DNA of 64,000 nt from Miltoncostaea oceani (GTDB lineage Bacteria > Actinomycetota > Thermoleophilia > Miltoncostaeales > Miltoncostaeaceae), in the NCBI RefSeq assembly GCF_018141545.1, contig NZ_CP064356.1, positions 1,054,001 to 1,118,000 of the forward strand. The letters run 5' to 3'. Each line of letters starts with the position of its first letter. Within the stretch, counting starts at the first letter, position 1. The translations under genes and the position numbers were made by a program. Of this stretch, positions 51,505-61,298 are shown piece by piece. The notes below the pieces were generated by a model. The model ran no database searches and had not been told where the DNA came from. It worked only from the letters and a program-made list of their open reading frames with translations.

Positions 51505-54500
51505 GTGCCGCGCGAGGGCGAGCGCGTCGGCCGCTACGAGATCGTCCGCGAGATCGGCCGCGGCGGCATGGCCGCCGTGTACCTCGCCCGCCAGACCGAC
51601 CTCGACCGCGACGTCGCCCTGAAGCAGCTCGGCGCGTTCCACGCCACCGACCCCGCCGCCGCGGCGCGCTTCCTGCAGGAGTCGCGCATCACCGGCTCCC
51701 TCGGCCACCCGAACATCGTGACGGTGCACGAGTACCTGCAGCACGACGGCACCCCCTACATCGCGATGGAGTACCTGGAGCGGGGGTCGCTGCGGCCGCA
51801 CGTGCGGGGCCTCGGCCTGGCCCAGGTCGCCGGGGTGCTGGAGGGGGTGCTCGCCGCCCTGTCACACGCCTCCGAGCAGGGCATCGTGCACCGCGACCTG
51901 AAGCCCGAGAACCTGATGCTGACGCGGGCCGGGACGGTGAAGGTCGCCGACTTCGGCATCGCGAAGGCCGTCAACGAGGTCCAGACGAGCTTCGCGACCG
52001 CGACGGGCACCACCGTCGGCACCCCCGCCTACATGTCGCCGGAGCAGGCGATGGCGAAGGGCGTCGGCCCGCCGACCGACCTCTACGCCGTGGGCGTGAT
52101 GGCCTACGAGATGCTCGTCGGCCGCGTCCCGTACATGGCGGACACGCCCATCGCGGTGCTGCTGCAGCACGTCAACGAGCCGCTGCCGTCGCCGGCGCAG
52201 GTGCGCCCCGACCTCGACCCCGAGCTCGCGCAGTGGCTCGAGGCGATGCTGGCGAAGGCGCCCGCCGACCGCCCGCCCGACGCCGCGGAGGCGTGGGACC
52301 GCCTCGAGGGCATCGTGATCCGCATCCTCGGCCCCCGCTGGCGCCGCGACGCCCGCCTGCTGGAGGGGCCGGGCGCCGCCGCCGCCGCGCCGCTCACCCC
52401 CGCCCCGTTCGACAGCATCCAGGCGCCCGCGACGCCCGCCCCGCAGAACCGGCCGGCGTCCCCGCCGCCGGCGACGACGGCGCCGCCCGTCACCCCCGCC
52501 CCCCCGCCCGAGGCGCCGCCCGCACCCGCGGCGCCGCCTCCGGCCCCGGCGCCGACCGGGTTCGAGACGTTCGCCCGCGGCGCCGAGGCGTCGCCCCCGG
52601 CCGCACCCGCCCCCCCGGCGGCGGCCCCGCCTCCGGCCCCCGCGCCCTCCGGCTTCGAGACGTTCGCCCGCCCGGGCGCCGCGCCCGGCCCGGCCGCGCC
52701 CCCCGACGCCCCCGTCGAGCGCGCGGCGCCCGCCGCGCCCGAGGCGGCCGACGACGGCTTCCGGACGTTCGCCCCCGGCGGGGCGCCGACCCCTCCCGCC
52801 GCCCCGCCGTCGCCGCCGGAGCCCCCCGCGGCCGACGCGCCGCCGCCGCCCACGCCGCCGCCCCCCGCCGCCCCGCCGCCGGAGCCGCCGCACGCGGAGG
52901 AGCCCCCGCCGGCGGACGAGCCGCCGCCCGCCGGGGACGACGCGCCCGGTCCCGAGCTCGAGCTGACGGTGCCGCCGCGGTCGCGGACGCCCCCGCCGAT
53001 CACGGCGCCGACGGAGGCGCCCGGGGCGCCCGCCGACGCGCCCGCCCGCCGGCGCACGCCGCTGCTGATCGGCGGCGCCGCGATCGTGGCCGCGGGCGCC
53101 GCGGCGCTCGTGCTCTCCCTGGGAGGCGGGGGCGGTGACGACGGGACCACGCCCGTCGCGGACCCCGGTCCCTCCACGACCCCGCTCGCACCCGACCTCG
53201 TGCTGGAGGACGCCCCCGCCGTCGCCGCGGGCGGCGGCTCCGTGGTCGTCGCGGACCCCGCCGGGCGGGTGGTGCGGGTCGCCGACGGCGCCGCCGCCGC
53301 GACGCTGGCCGACCCGGCGGGCCCGCGGGCCGTCGCCGTCGGCGGTGGCGGGGTCGTCGTCGCCGACGGCGCGACGGTCACGGTCGCCCGGGCCCGCGAC
53401 CTGCGGACTCTGTCGGCGGTCGCCTTCCCGGGGGCGGTCGCCCTCGCCGCCGCCTCGGGCGACGTCGCGGTGGCGGGCGCCCCGAGCGGCGACCGGGGAC
53501 GGGTCTGCCGGGTCGCGACCGGGGGCCTCGGGCCCTGCGCGGCGCTCGACTTCGCGCCCACCGGGCTGGGCATGACCGCCGGGACCGTCGCCGTGGCCGA
53601 CGGGGGGGCGGGGCAGGTGGTGCTGCTGCGCGTCAGCGGCGGCGCCCTGGTGCCCGGCACGCCCATCCCCGTCGGCACCGCGCCGCACGGGCGGATCGTC
53701 GAGGACCGCGGCCGGCTCTACGTGCCGGTCGAGCGCGGCGTCGCGGCCGTCGACGTCGCCACGGGCGCGACGGTCGGCACGTTCGCCACCCCGACGACCC
53801 CGGCGGACATCGGCGTCGTCGCCGCGACCGGGGTCATCGTGGCGGCGCTGCCCGGCAGCGACGCCGTCGCCCTCATCGACACCACGCAGGCCGCCGCCGA
53901 GCCCCGCCTCGTCGCGCTCGGCGCGACCCCCGCGGCGATCGCGGTGACCGCCGCCGGGGTCCAGGCCCTGACGACCGACGGCGCGCTCGTCCCGGTCGAC
54001 CCGGCCGCGGGGACCGCGGGCGACGCCGTCCCGGTCGAGGGGTTCGGGGACGACGTCGCCCCCGCCGCGCAGCTGACCCGCGTGACGTCGTCGGTGTCGG
54101 GGCGTCGCGTGACGATCACGCTCGACCTCGCCGAGGGCTCCCTCGACGCCTCGGGCCTGCGGCTCACCGACCGGTCGATCGGCGACGGCCGCGCCGCCCT
54201 CGAGCTGTGGCAGGGCGGCATCACCACCGGCGTGCGCACCGCGACCGCCGCCGGGGTGCGCGTCTCGGTCGCGCCCCGGGCGGGGCGCCTCGTGGTGGGC
54301 CTGTCGGCCCCGGCCCGCCGGTTCCAGACGCTCGCGGCCCGGCTCGCCCGTGGCGGCTCGGCCGTCTCCGTGGTGCTGCTGGAGCGGCCGCCGGAGGTCA
54401 CGCCGTCGCCGTCTCCGACGCCGGGCCCCAGCCCGACGCCGAGCCCGTCACCGAGCCCGAGCCCGACGCCGAGCCCGAGCCCCACCCCGAGCCCGGACCC

Positions 54501-54534
54501 GACGCCGCCCCCGCCCGACTTCGAGACCGGCTAG
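51505..54534 (+). CDS. Membrane Ser/Thr protein kinase with extracellular beta-propeller sensor
   Basis: A 1009-residue PknB-like kinase. The kinase domain (about 10-270) has [12 protein letters not shown], Lys40, HRDLKPENL (Asp131), DFGIAKA (Asp149) and [13 protein letters not shown] Pro/Ala-rich cytoplasmic linker (about 290-510) holds three copies of the motif GF(E/R)TFA at residues 352, 383 and 418. One membrane helix follows (about 518-540), then an extracellular propeller of NHL/YVTN-like repeats (about 560-850), a beta-domain and a Ser/Pro/Thr tail ending PPPPDFETG. It probably senses an envelope ligand. It follows the PAAR-like gene and converges with the propeller-TIG operon (shared CTAG stops). 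Confidence 0.9.
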   Translation: MPREGERVGRYEIVREIGRGGMAAVYLARQTDLDRDVALKQLGAFHATDPAAAARFLQESRITGSLGHPNIVTVHEYLQHDGTPYIAMEYLERGSLRPHVRGLGLAQVAGVLEGVLAALSHASEQGIVHRDLKPENLMLTRAGTVKVADFGIAKAVNEVQTSFATATGTTVGTPAYMSPEQAMAKGVGPPTDLYAVGVMAYEMLVGRVPYMADTPIAVLLQHVNEPLPSPAQVRPDLDPELAQWLEAMLAKAPADRPPDAAEAWDRLEGIVIRILGPRWRRDARLLEGPGAAAAAPLTPAPFDSIQAPATPAPQNRPASPPPATTAPPVTPAPPPEAPPAPAAPPPAPAPTGFETFARGAEASPPAAPAPPAAAPPPAPAPSGFETFARPGAAPGPAAPPDAPVERAAPAAPEAADDGFRTFAPGGAPTPPAAPPSPPEPPAADAPPPPTPPPPAAPPPEPPHAEEPPPADEPPPAGDDAPGPELELTVPPRSRTPPPITAPTEAPGAPADAPARRRTPLLIGGAAIVAAGAAALVLSLGGGGGDDGTTPVADPGPSTTPLAPDLVLEDAPAVAAGGGSVVVADPAGRVVRVADGAAAATLADPAGPRAVAVGGGGVVVADGATVTVARARDLRTLSAVAFPGAVALAAASGDVAVAGAPSGDRGRVCRVATGGLGPCAALDFAPTGLGMTAGTVAVADGGAGQVVLLRVSGGALVPGTPIPVGTAPHGRIVEDRGRLYVPVERGVAAVDVATGATVGTFATPTTPADIGVVAATGVIVAALPGSDAVALIDTTQAAAEPRLVALGATPAAIAVTAAGVQALTTDGALVPVDPAAGTAGDAVPVEGFGDDVAPAAQLTRVTSSVSGRRVTITLDLAEGSLDASGLRLTDRSIGDGRAALELWQGGITTGVRTATAAGVRVSVAPRAGRLVVGLSAPARRFQTLAARLARGGSAVSVVLLERPPEVTPSPSPTPGPSPTPSPSPSPSPTPSPSPTPSPDPTPPPPDFETG

Positions 54535-56306
54535 CGCAGGCGCACCGACGCGACGGCGACGATGGTCCCGCCGGCGCGCAGCTCGCACCGCCACGTGCCC
54601 GCCGGCAGGCCGCCGGCCAGGCCCACGAAGGAGCTGACGACGCGTCGCCGGGGCTTCCCGTCGGCGCGCGTCGAGATCCCGCCCGGCCCGAACCACCGGG
54701 TCGTGACCCGCCGCCCGTTCTTCGGGAGGGCGGCGAACCGGAACGTGGCGAAGATGCGGGACTTGCCCCGCAGCGTCCGCGCGGGCGGGCCGTTCTGGAT
54801 GGCGCTGACGAAGCTGGTGGCCACCACGCCGGTCGGCGGGGCGGGGATGCGCACGACGCGTGTGGTCCCGACGAGCGCCGCACCGCCGCCGGGGGCGGCA
54901 CCGGCCTCGATCATCCGCAGCGTGTAGGAACCGGGGACGAGCGTGCGGGACAGGGGCACCGTGCGGGTGAACGCGCCCGCCGGCAGGTTCAGCACCCGCC
55001 GCTGGGCGACCTTCCGCCCCTTCAGCAGCGCCACCTCGACCCGGCCGGCGCGCTCCAGCGTGCCGGTGACGCGCAGGGTCCCGCGCAGGCGGCTGCGGGT
55101 CCACGTCAGCTTCGACAGTCGGGACGTGCCGATCAGGATGCGCGGCGGGGGCGGCGGGGGCGCCGGCACCACGGCGTTCACCGGCGCCGAGAGGCCGCCA
55201 CCGCTCGGCGACGTGAACACCGTGACCGGGACGGACCCGGGCGCCGCGACGTCGGCGGCCGTCAACGCCGCCGTGACGCGGGTGGGGCTGACCCAGGACG
55301 TCGGCCGGTTGGAGCCGTTCCAGCGGACGACCGACCGCGGGACGAAGCCCGTACCGTCCACCGTGAGGGTCGCGCTCGGCGCGCCCGCGACGAGCGGGAC
55401 GGGGAACCCGCGGATCACGGGGACGGGGCCGATCGGCCGCCAGTCGGGCGAGAAGTCGAGTCCGGCGGCGGTCGCCTCCGCCGTCTCGGCCCCGCCTCCG
55501 GCCGCCGACACCGTGAAGAGGTCGTAGTTCGGGGGTGGTCCGCTCGAGACGAACCGGCTGTAGAGGATGCGGGTCCCGTCGGGGGACCAGACGGGCCGGG
55601 CCGCCGGGCGGCCGTCGAGCACCGACGTCCCGCCGGTGCCGTCGGCGTTCACGATCTGCAGGCGCTGGATGTCGGTCCGGGACACGATGATGCGGGTGCC
55701 GTCCGGGGAGAAGTCCGCCTGGACCGCGTCGGCGAGGAACGGCGCGCGACCGGCGCCGGTCGCGCCGACGATCGAGAGGCCGCCGACGCTGTCGTCGTTG
55801 AAGACGACGCGCGTGCCGTCGGGCGTGAAGACGGGGAGGTCCTGGTCGCTTGCGCCACCGGCCACGGTCAGGCGCAGGCCGTCGGAGAGCGGCTGCACGA
55901 CCACGTCCTCGTCGGTGCCGTTGTTCACGGCGTAGGCGATGCGGGTGCCGTCGGGGCTCCACGCGGGCTCCGACGCGTCGCCCGCGCCGACGGAGAACTG
56001 CGCGGCGCCGGAGCCGTCGGCGTTCATCGTCCAGATCGCGGGTGAGCCGCCGCGGTCGCTGACGAACGCGAGGCGCAGGCCGTCGGCGGACCACGCGGGA
56101 TCGGAGTTCGTGCCCGTGGTGCCCCCGGCGAGCGGTGTCCCGCCCCCGAGGTCGCCCGGGTTCTTGACGACGATCTGGCCGTCGCGGTCCATGGCGATCA
56201 CGCCGTTGAGCCCGGGGAACGCGGCGACGGCGGGGCCGGCGGTCGCGGCGGCGCCGACGAGGGCGGCCACCGCCAGGACGATCCTGCGCACGGGGCGCCT
56301 CCTCAT
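54531..56306 (-). CDS. Secreted PD40 propeller with TIG domain, paralogue 2
   Basis: A 591-residue paralogue of the proteins at 48617 and 56303. It has a signal peptide (RRIVLAVAALVGAAATAGPA), the start AFPGLNGVIAMDRDGQIVV, PD40 repeats such as EPAWSPDGTRIAYAVNNG, a TIG domain (ATLTVDGTGFVPRSVVRWNG), a beta-domain and the shared C-terminal domain with KSRIFATFRFAALPKNGRR and a final VRL. The ATG overlaps the stop of paralogue 3 (ATGA). It is the last gene of the minus-strand operon. It is extracellular with unknown ligand. Confidence 0.83.
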   Translation of the reverse strand: MRRRPVRRIVLAVAALVGAAATAGPAVAAFPGLNGVIAMDRDGQIVVKNPGDLGGGTPLAGGTTGTNSDPAWSADGLRLAFVSDRGGSPAIWTMNADGSGAAQFSVGAGDASEPAWSPDGTRIAYAVNNGTDEDVVVQPLSDGLRLTVAGGASDQDLPVFTPDGTRVVFNDDSVGGLSIVGATGAGRAPFLADAVQADFSPDGTRIIVSRTDIQRLQIVNADGTGGTSVLDGRPAARPVWSPDGTRILYSRFVSSGPPPNYDLFTVSAAGGGAETAEATAAGLDFSPDWRPIGPVPVIRGFPVPLVAGAPSATLTVDGTGFVPRSVVRWNGSNRPTSWVSPTRVTAALTAADVAAPGSVPVTVFTSPSGGGLSAPVNAVVPAPPPPPPRILIGTSRLSKLTWTRSRLRGTLRVTGTLERAGRVEVALLKGRKVAQRRVLNLPAGAFTRTVPLSRTLVPGSYTLRMIEAGAAPGGGAALVGTTRVVRIPAPPTGVVATSFVSAIQNGPPARTLRGKSRIFATFRFAALPKNGRRVTTRWFGPGGISTRADGKPRRRVVSSFVGLAGGLPAGTWRCELRAGGTIVAVASVRLR

Positions 56307-58120
56307 CTCACGACGACGCGGGCCGTCGCCACCGTGGTGGTGCCGTAGCGCAGCACCGCGCGCCACGCGCCCCGCGGCAGCGGACCGGACCCCTTGATGA
56401 ACGCGATCACGAGCGCCGACGGCGGTTTGCGGTCGACCGCCGCGGGCCGGCGCGTGCCGGGGGCGTACCAGCTCACCGTCAGGCGCTTGCCGGGCTTCGG
56501 GCGGGCCGCCATCCGGAAGTGGGCGAAGATGATCGACCGGCCCGTGATGCGGGCGAGCGGCCGCCCGTTGATCTTGGTGCTGAAGTAGGCGCGCGCGGCG
56601 ACGCCCTCGCGGGGCGCCGGCACGACCGCGCGGCGCTCGGCGACGGGCAGCAGCCCAGGGCCGGTGCCGACCTCGGCGACGCGCACCAGGTAGCGGCCGG
56701 GCAGCAGGGTCGGCGGGAGGGTCAGCCGGCGGGTGAACGGGCCGGCGGCGGTCGCCCGGAACGTCCGCGTCACCAGCGCCCTGCCCTTCCCGTTCGCCCG
56801 CAGCACGCGCATCCGCAGCACGGCGGGGCGGGTGACGGCGCCGGTGAGGACGAGGCGCCCGCGCAGGCGGCTCGCGGTCCAGCGGTTCTGCACGGCGGCG
56901 CCCGCGATCGTCAGGCCGGGGGCGGGCGGCGGCGGCTGGACCGTGAACGGCAGCGCACCGGAGGTGCCGCCCCCCGTCGGGCCGGTGACGACCGTGACCT
57001 GCGCCGTGCCGGCGCCGGCGAGGTCGCTCGCCGGGATGGCGGCCGTGAGGCGGGTGGAGCTGACGAAGGTCGTCGCGCGGTCCTGACCCTGCCAGCGGAC
57101 GCGCGAGCGGAGGGTGAAGCCGGCGCCGTCCACCGTCAGCGTCAGCGCGGCCGAGCCGGCGGGCGCCGTCGACGGGCTGATCGCCGAGAGGAACGGGAGC
57201 GCCGCGACGGTCTGCCAGGAGGGGTTCGTGTCGGCGCTGGGGCTCGTGGTGAGCTGCACCGGGGCGTTCTCGGTGCCGGGGTACCCCGTCGTCCAGATGT
57301 CCCAGTTGGAGGTGCGGAAGCTGGCGAACGCGATCCGGGCGCCGTCGGGCGACCACGAGGGCGTCACCGCCCCGTTCGGGTCGTTGGTGTGCTGGCGCAG
57401 GTCCGTCTCGACGGGCGGGGTGCCGACGGGCGTTCCCGCGGCCGGCAGCGAGAAGATGTTCGACTGGGACCCCGGGCGGACGCTGTCGAACGCGATCCGT
57501 GAGCCGTCGGGCGACCAGCTCGGGGAGTTGCCCGGCGTCGTCGTCACCTGGCGGGCGTCCACCTCGGTGCCGCTCGCCGCGACCCGGTGGATGTTCCCCA
57601 TGCTGCGGCCGCTGCGGAAGGCGATGGCGGTCCCGTCCGGCGACCACGCCGGCTCGTCGTCGAAGAAGGCGCCGTTGTTGGTGTGCTGGATCAAACCGGT
57701 GCCGTCGAGGCGCGCCGAGAAGATCTCGAGGTCGCTGCCGTCGCGGAGGGACGCCCAGGCGATGCGGGTGCCGTCGGGCGACCAGGCGGGGTCGATGTCG
57801 GCCCCCGGCGTCGTCGTGAACGGCACGACGTTGGTGCCGTCGGCGGCGGCGATGAAGACGTCCTCCTCGCCGTTGTCGTTGCGCGTGAACGCGAACCGGG
57901 TGCCGTCCGGCGACCATGCGGCGTCGTCGTCGGCCTCGACGGTGGAGGTGCGCTGCGTCTCCGGGTCGCCGCCCGGCGGCATGGTGTAGATGTCGCCGCT
58001 GGTGGTGCGGGCGCTGGTGAAGGCGATCAGGCCGTCGAGGCCGGGCGTCGTCGCGAGGCCGGGCGCGGCGAGCGCCCCGGCGGCGGCGAGCGCGCCGGCC
58101 GCGAGGAACGCCCGCCTCAC
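56303..58120 (-). CDS. Secreted PD40 propeller with TIG domain, paralogue 3
   Basis: A 605-residue secreted protein with signal peptide (RRAFLAAGALAAAGALAAPG), the start TPGLDGLIAFTSARTTSGD, about seven PD40 repeats such as PAWSPDGTRIAWASLRDG, a TIG domain (LTLTVDGAGFTLRSRVRWQG), a beta-domain and the C-terminal domain with SIIFAHFRMAARPKPGKRL. GTG 58120 overlaps the stop of the giant hydrolase gene, so translation is coupled. Its cotranscription with wall hydrolase genes suggests a role in binding or presenting envelope components. Confidence 0.83.
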   Translation of the reverse strand: MRRAFLAAGALAAAGALAAPGLATTPGLDGLIAFTSARTTSGDIYTMPPGGDPETQRTSTVEADDDAAWSPDGTRFAFTRNDNGEEDVFIAAADGTNVVPFTTTPGADIDPAWSPDGTRIAWASLRDGSDLEIFSARLDGTGLIQHTNNGAFFDDEPAWSPDGTAIAFRSGRSMGNIHRVAASGTEVDARQVTTTPGNSPSWSPDGSRIAFDSVRPGSQSNIFSLPAAGTPVGTPPVETDLRQHTNDPNGAVTPSWSPDGARIAFASFRTSNWDIWTTGYPGTENAPVQLTTSPSADTNPSWQTVAALPFLSAISPSTAPAGSAALTLTVDGAGFTLRSRVRWQGQDRATTFVSSTRLTAAIPASDLAGAGTAQVTVVTGPTGGGTSGALPFTVQPPPPAPGLTIAGAAVQNRWTASRLRGRLVLTGAVTRPAVLRMRVLRANGKGRALVTRTFRATAAGPFTRRLTLPPTLLPGRYLVRVAEVGTGPGLLPVAERRAVVPAPREGVAARAYFSTKINGRPLARITGRSIIFAHFRMAARPKPGKRLTVSWYAPGTRRPAAVDRKPPSALVIAFIKGSGPLPRGAWRAVLRYGTTTVATARVVVR

Positions 58121-61100
58121 CGGGCCCCCCCGGCGGACAGCAGCGCGCGCGCCTCCTCGAGTCGCAGCTGGTAGCGGCCCCGGTACTGCTCGGCGGGTCT
58201 CTCGACGTCCGCGATCCACTCGCCGTAGCGCGCCGGGTCGGTGCCGAAGGCGCTGTACCCCTCGGCGAGGCGCTTCTCCTTGAGGGCGACCGCGTGGTCG
58301 ATGAACCACTTCATCTGCAGCTCCGGGTTGTCCGCGTATCCGGCGTACTCGCCGCGGTCCCAGACGCTGACGCGCATCTGGAAGAACCCGAGGGAGTCCG
58401 CGTGGCCGTGGTCGAGGTTTCTCAGGCCACTCTCCACCAGCCCCGCCATCACCGGCAACTCGGGCGGGAGGCCGGCGGCCTGGGCGCGGCGGGCCATCCA
58501 CATGGCGACCTGCTCCTTCGGGGCGGCGTCCCCGGGGTATGCGTCGGCGGCGGCCGAGAGGTCGACCGCCGGGGGTGGCGCCGACGGCGCGGCGGGATCG
58601 GCGGGCGGGACCCCCGGGGCGGCCGGGGCCCCCGGCGTGACGGGGGGCGCCGGGGTCACGGCGGGCGGGGCCGTGGCGGGGGGCGCCGGTGGCGAGGCCG
58701 GGGCGGGCACGGCCGGCAGCACCCGGGCGGTGTTGGGTCGCGCGATGGCGGGCCCGTCGTCCGGCGCGGCGGGACCGGGCACCGCGCCGAACACGGCGCT
58801 GGCCCGCCCCGCGCTCGGCGGGCCCTCGGGGGCGGCGGAGGCCGGCGGGGGCGCGGCGGCGACGGAGGGGGCCGGGGCGACGGGCGCCGGGGCCGATGCC
58901 GGTGCCGGTGCCGGCGTGACGGGGGCGGGGGGGACCGGGGCGGCGACCGGCGCGGGGGGCGGGGCGGCCTGGCCGGCGGGCGTCGCGATCGACCCGTCGG
59001 GGTCCCCGCCGAGCTCCCCGTAGAGGATCCGGACGTTGCGGAGCCAGTTCGAGTTGAGGTTCGTCGGGTCGTTCGCGGTGCCGACCGGCGCGTAGCGCGC
59101 CTGGATCTCCGGGAACGTGTCGAGGCCGTCGTCGATGTACCCGGTGCGCAGGCCGCGCGCGACCGTCGAGATGTTCTCCTCCCAGCTCGGGAACGGCTTG
59201 TGCGGTCCCCACCCGAACGCGTTGTTGATCGACACGGCGCCCGGGTCGGAGCCGAGGGAGCTCTCGGCGCGGGCGATCGCCACCAGCGCCCGCGGGTCGA
59301 TGCCGTTGAGGCGCCCCTCGCGCACGAACACCGCGCCGTAGCCCTCGAGGGGCGCGCCCGGGTTCTTGCGGGCGATCCAGGCGTCGAGCTGCGCGGCGAG
59401 CTGCTGGTCCTGGGGGCTGAGGCTGGCGAGCGCCTCGGCGGGGGCGAGGGCGCCCGCTCCCGAGGGCGCGGGGGCCGGGGGCGCCGACGGGTCCACGGGC
59501 GGGGTGGCGGCCACGGGCGCGGGCGCCTGCGACGGCGCCGGGGCGACGGGCGCCGGGGCCGGCGCCACCGGGGCGGGGGCGGGAGCGGGCGCCACCGGGG
59601 CGGGGGCGGGAGCGGGCGCCACCGGGGCGGGGGCGGGGGCGACGGCTGGGGGGGGGCGGGCGCGCCCGGCGCGGCGGCGGGGGCGGGCGCGGGGACGTCG
59701 CCCGCCCGGTAGCCGACCTCGATGCGGTTGCGCAGCCCGGGCTCGGTGAAGAAGCCGTCGCCCTTGATGCGCCAGGGGGTGCCGACCTCCGACGGGCGCC
59801 CCGACGGGTCGAGCGCCGCCAGCTCCTCCGCGAGGTCGCGGGCGTCGACGTTCGTCGGGTCGACCGGCTTGCCGTTGACGCTGCTGATCACGATGCGGCT
59901 CACGCCGCCCTCGGTCTCGACGGAGGTGATGCCGATCTCGTAGCGGTCGGAGACGTTCGCCAGCATGGGGATCGCGCGCGGGTCGAGGTCCTTCGCCAGC
60001 AGCTCCGACGCCACCGCCGGGGCCGCCACGACGTTCGGGTCGGCGACCACGTCCTCGGGCCGCAGCGCCACCGGCACGGGGGCCGGCGCGGCGACCGGCA
60101 CCGGCGGGGCGCCGGGCACCGGCGCCCCCGCGACCGGCGGCACGCCCCCGACGGGCACCGGCGCGGCCCCGCCCCCCTGGTACAGCGCCTGGAGGTAGGG
60201 GAGGGGGTCCTCCATGTTCGACACGTTGTAGCCGCCGGACAGCGACTTCCAGATCTCGATGTGGGTGTGCTCGGGCCCGTCGGTCCAGGGGCTCGTCACC
60301 GCGATCTGGGTGCCCGCCGCGACCTGCTGGCCGACGGTCACGGAGCCGGGCGTCACGTGCCGGAACACCCACACCTTGCCGTCGGCGCCCTGCAGCTTCA
60401 CGGTGCCGCCGAAGATCTGGCCGGAGGTGCCCCGCGACGCCCGCACCTCGACGATCGTCCCGGCGAACGGGGCGCGGATCGGGGCGTTCTCCTCCGTGAA
60501 GAAGTCGTACGCGGCGTGGTAGCTGCCGCCGGCCCCCGGCGCCCCCTCGGCGTCGCGGCCGTTGAACTCCGACGCGTGCAGCTTGCCGCCCGCGTTCGTG
60601 TTGTTCATGAGGGACGGGTCGACCGGCTGCACGCTCGGCACGACGGGCGCCGCGACGGGGGCGTCCGCGAACGCCTCGATGCGGTCCTCGCCGTGCCCGG
60701 GCGGCGACGAGGCGAACCGCTGCGGGTCGTCCCCCGTCGCGACCGCCATGCCGGAGCCCCCGTCGACGCGGGCGGCGAACAGGCGCCGGGAGGGGGCGCT
60801 GCGCCCCTCCGAGCGGCACACCGGGCACAGCACGGAGCCGAGCGGGGCGGGGCCGCCGCACGAGTCGCACTTCGCGAACTGCGGGGGCTTGTCGGGGTCC
60901 TTCAGCAGGCAGACGGGGCACGACGGGACGTCCGCGGCGTCCGAGAGGCCCGCCGGCGCGACGTCGGCGGAGTCCTGCACGGCGGGCATCGCCCGGGACA
61001 GGGCCGCGGCCGCCTCCCACCGCCCCGCCCCCTCGTCGCCGCGGACGTGCTGCACGAGCTCGGCGATGCCGACCCCCTCGGCCGCGGCGGCGAGCAGCAC

Positions 61101-61298
61101 CCCCGCCAGGCTCGACCGCGACTCGCGCACCTCGAGCGTCTGGAACGCGCGTCCGCCGTCGCGCCCCAGCTCGGCGGCGACCTCGTCGAGCTCCATCGCC
61201 CGGCACGCCGCCGCCGGGTCGCGGCGGAACTCCGACCGGAAGCGGTCGTCGGTCAGGAGCCGCGCCAGCATCTGCGCGGCGGCGCTATCCGACGGCAC
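58117..61298 (-). CDS. Giant wall hydrolase with leader-like N-terminus, frameshifted at a C9 run
   Basis: Domains in order: a leader-like segment without signal peptide (1-85, LARLLTDDRFRSEFRRDPAA, similar to Nif11/Os1348-type RiPP leader regions); zinc-ribbon Cys pairs (127, 130, 144, 147, 158, 161); an M23 LytM domain (about 250-350, HAAYD and HTHIEI); a beta-domain; Pro/Ala repeats; a lysozyme-like module (IDPRALVAIARAESSLGSD); a long Pro-rich linker; and a lytic transglycosylase domain (GLVESGLRNLDHGHADSLGF). The frame breaks at the G9 run 59648-59656; ten Gs would join both halves. GTG 61298 overlaps the previous gene. The product is over 1050 residues if repaired. The leader assignment is inference. 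Confidence 0.75.
59561..59641. repeat. Three tandem 27-bp repeats
   Basis: The unit GGCGCCACCGGGGCGGGGGC plus GGGAGCG is repeated at 59561-59587, 59588-59614 and 59615-59641, the last with one change. On the coding strand each unit encodes a nine-residue Ala/Pro/Val repeat. Such repeats readily expand or contract. Confidence 0.85.
59648..59656. other. Homopolymer of nine Gs at a frameshift point
   Basis: On the minus coding strand this is a C9 tract. Upstream sequence is coherent in one frame and downstream sequence in another; adding one base, or removing two, restores a single frame. It is either an assembly or sequencing length error or a slippage-based phase switch. Confidence 0.8.
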
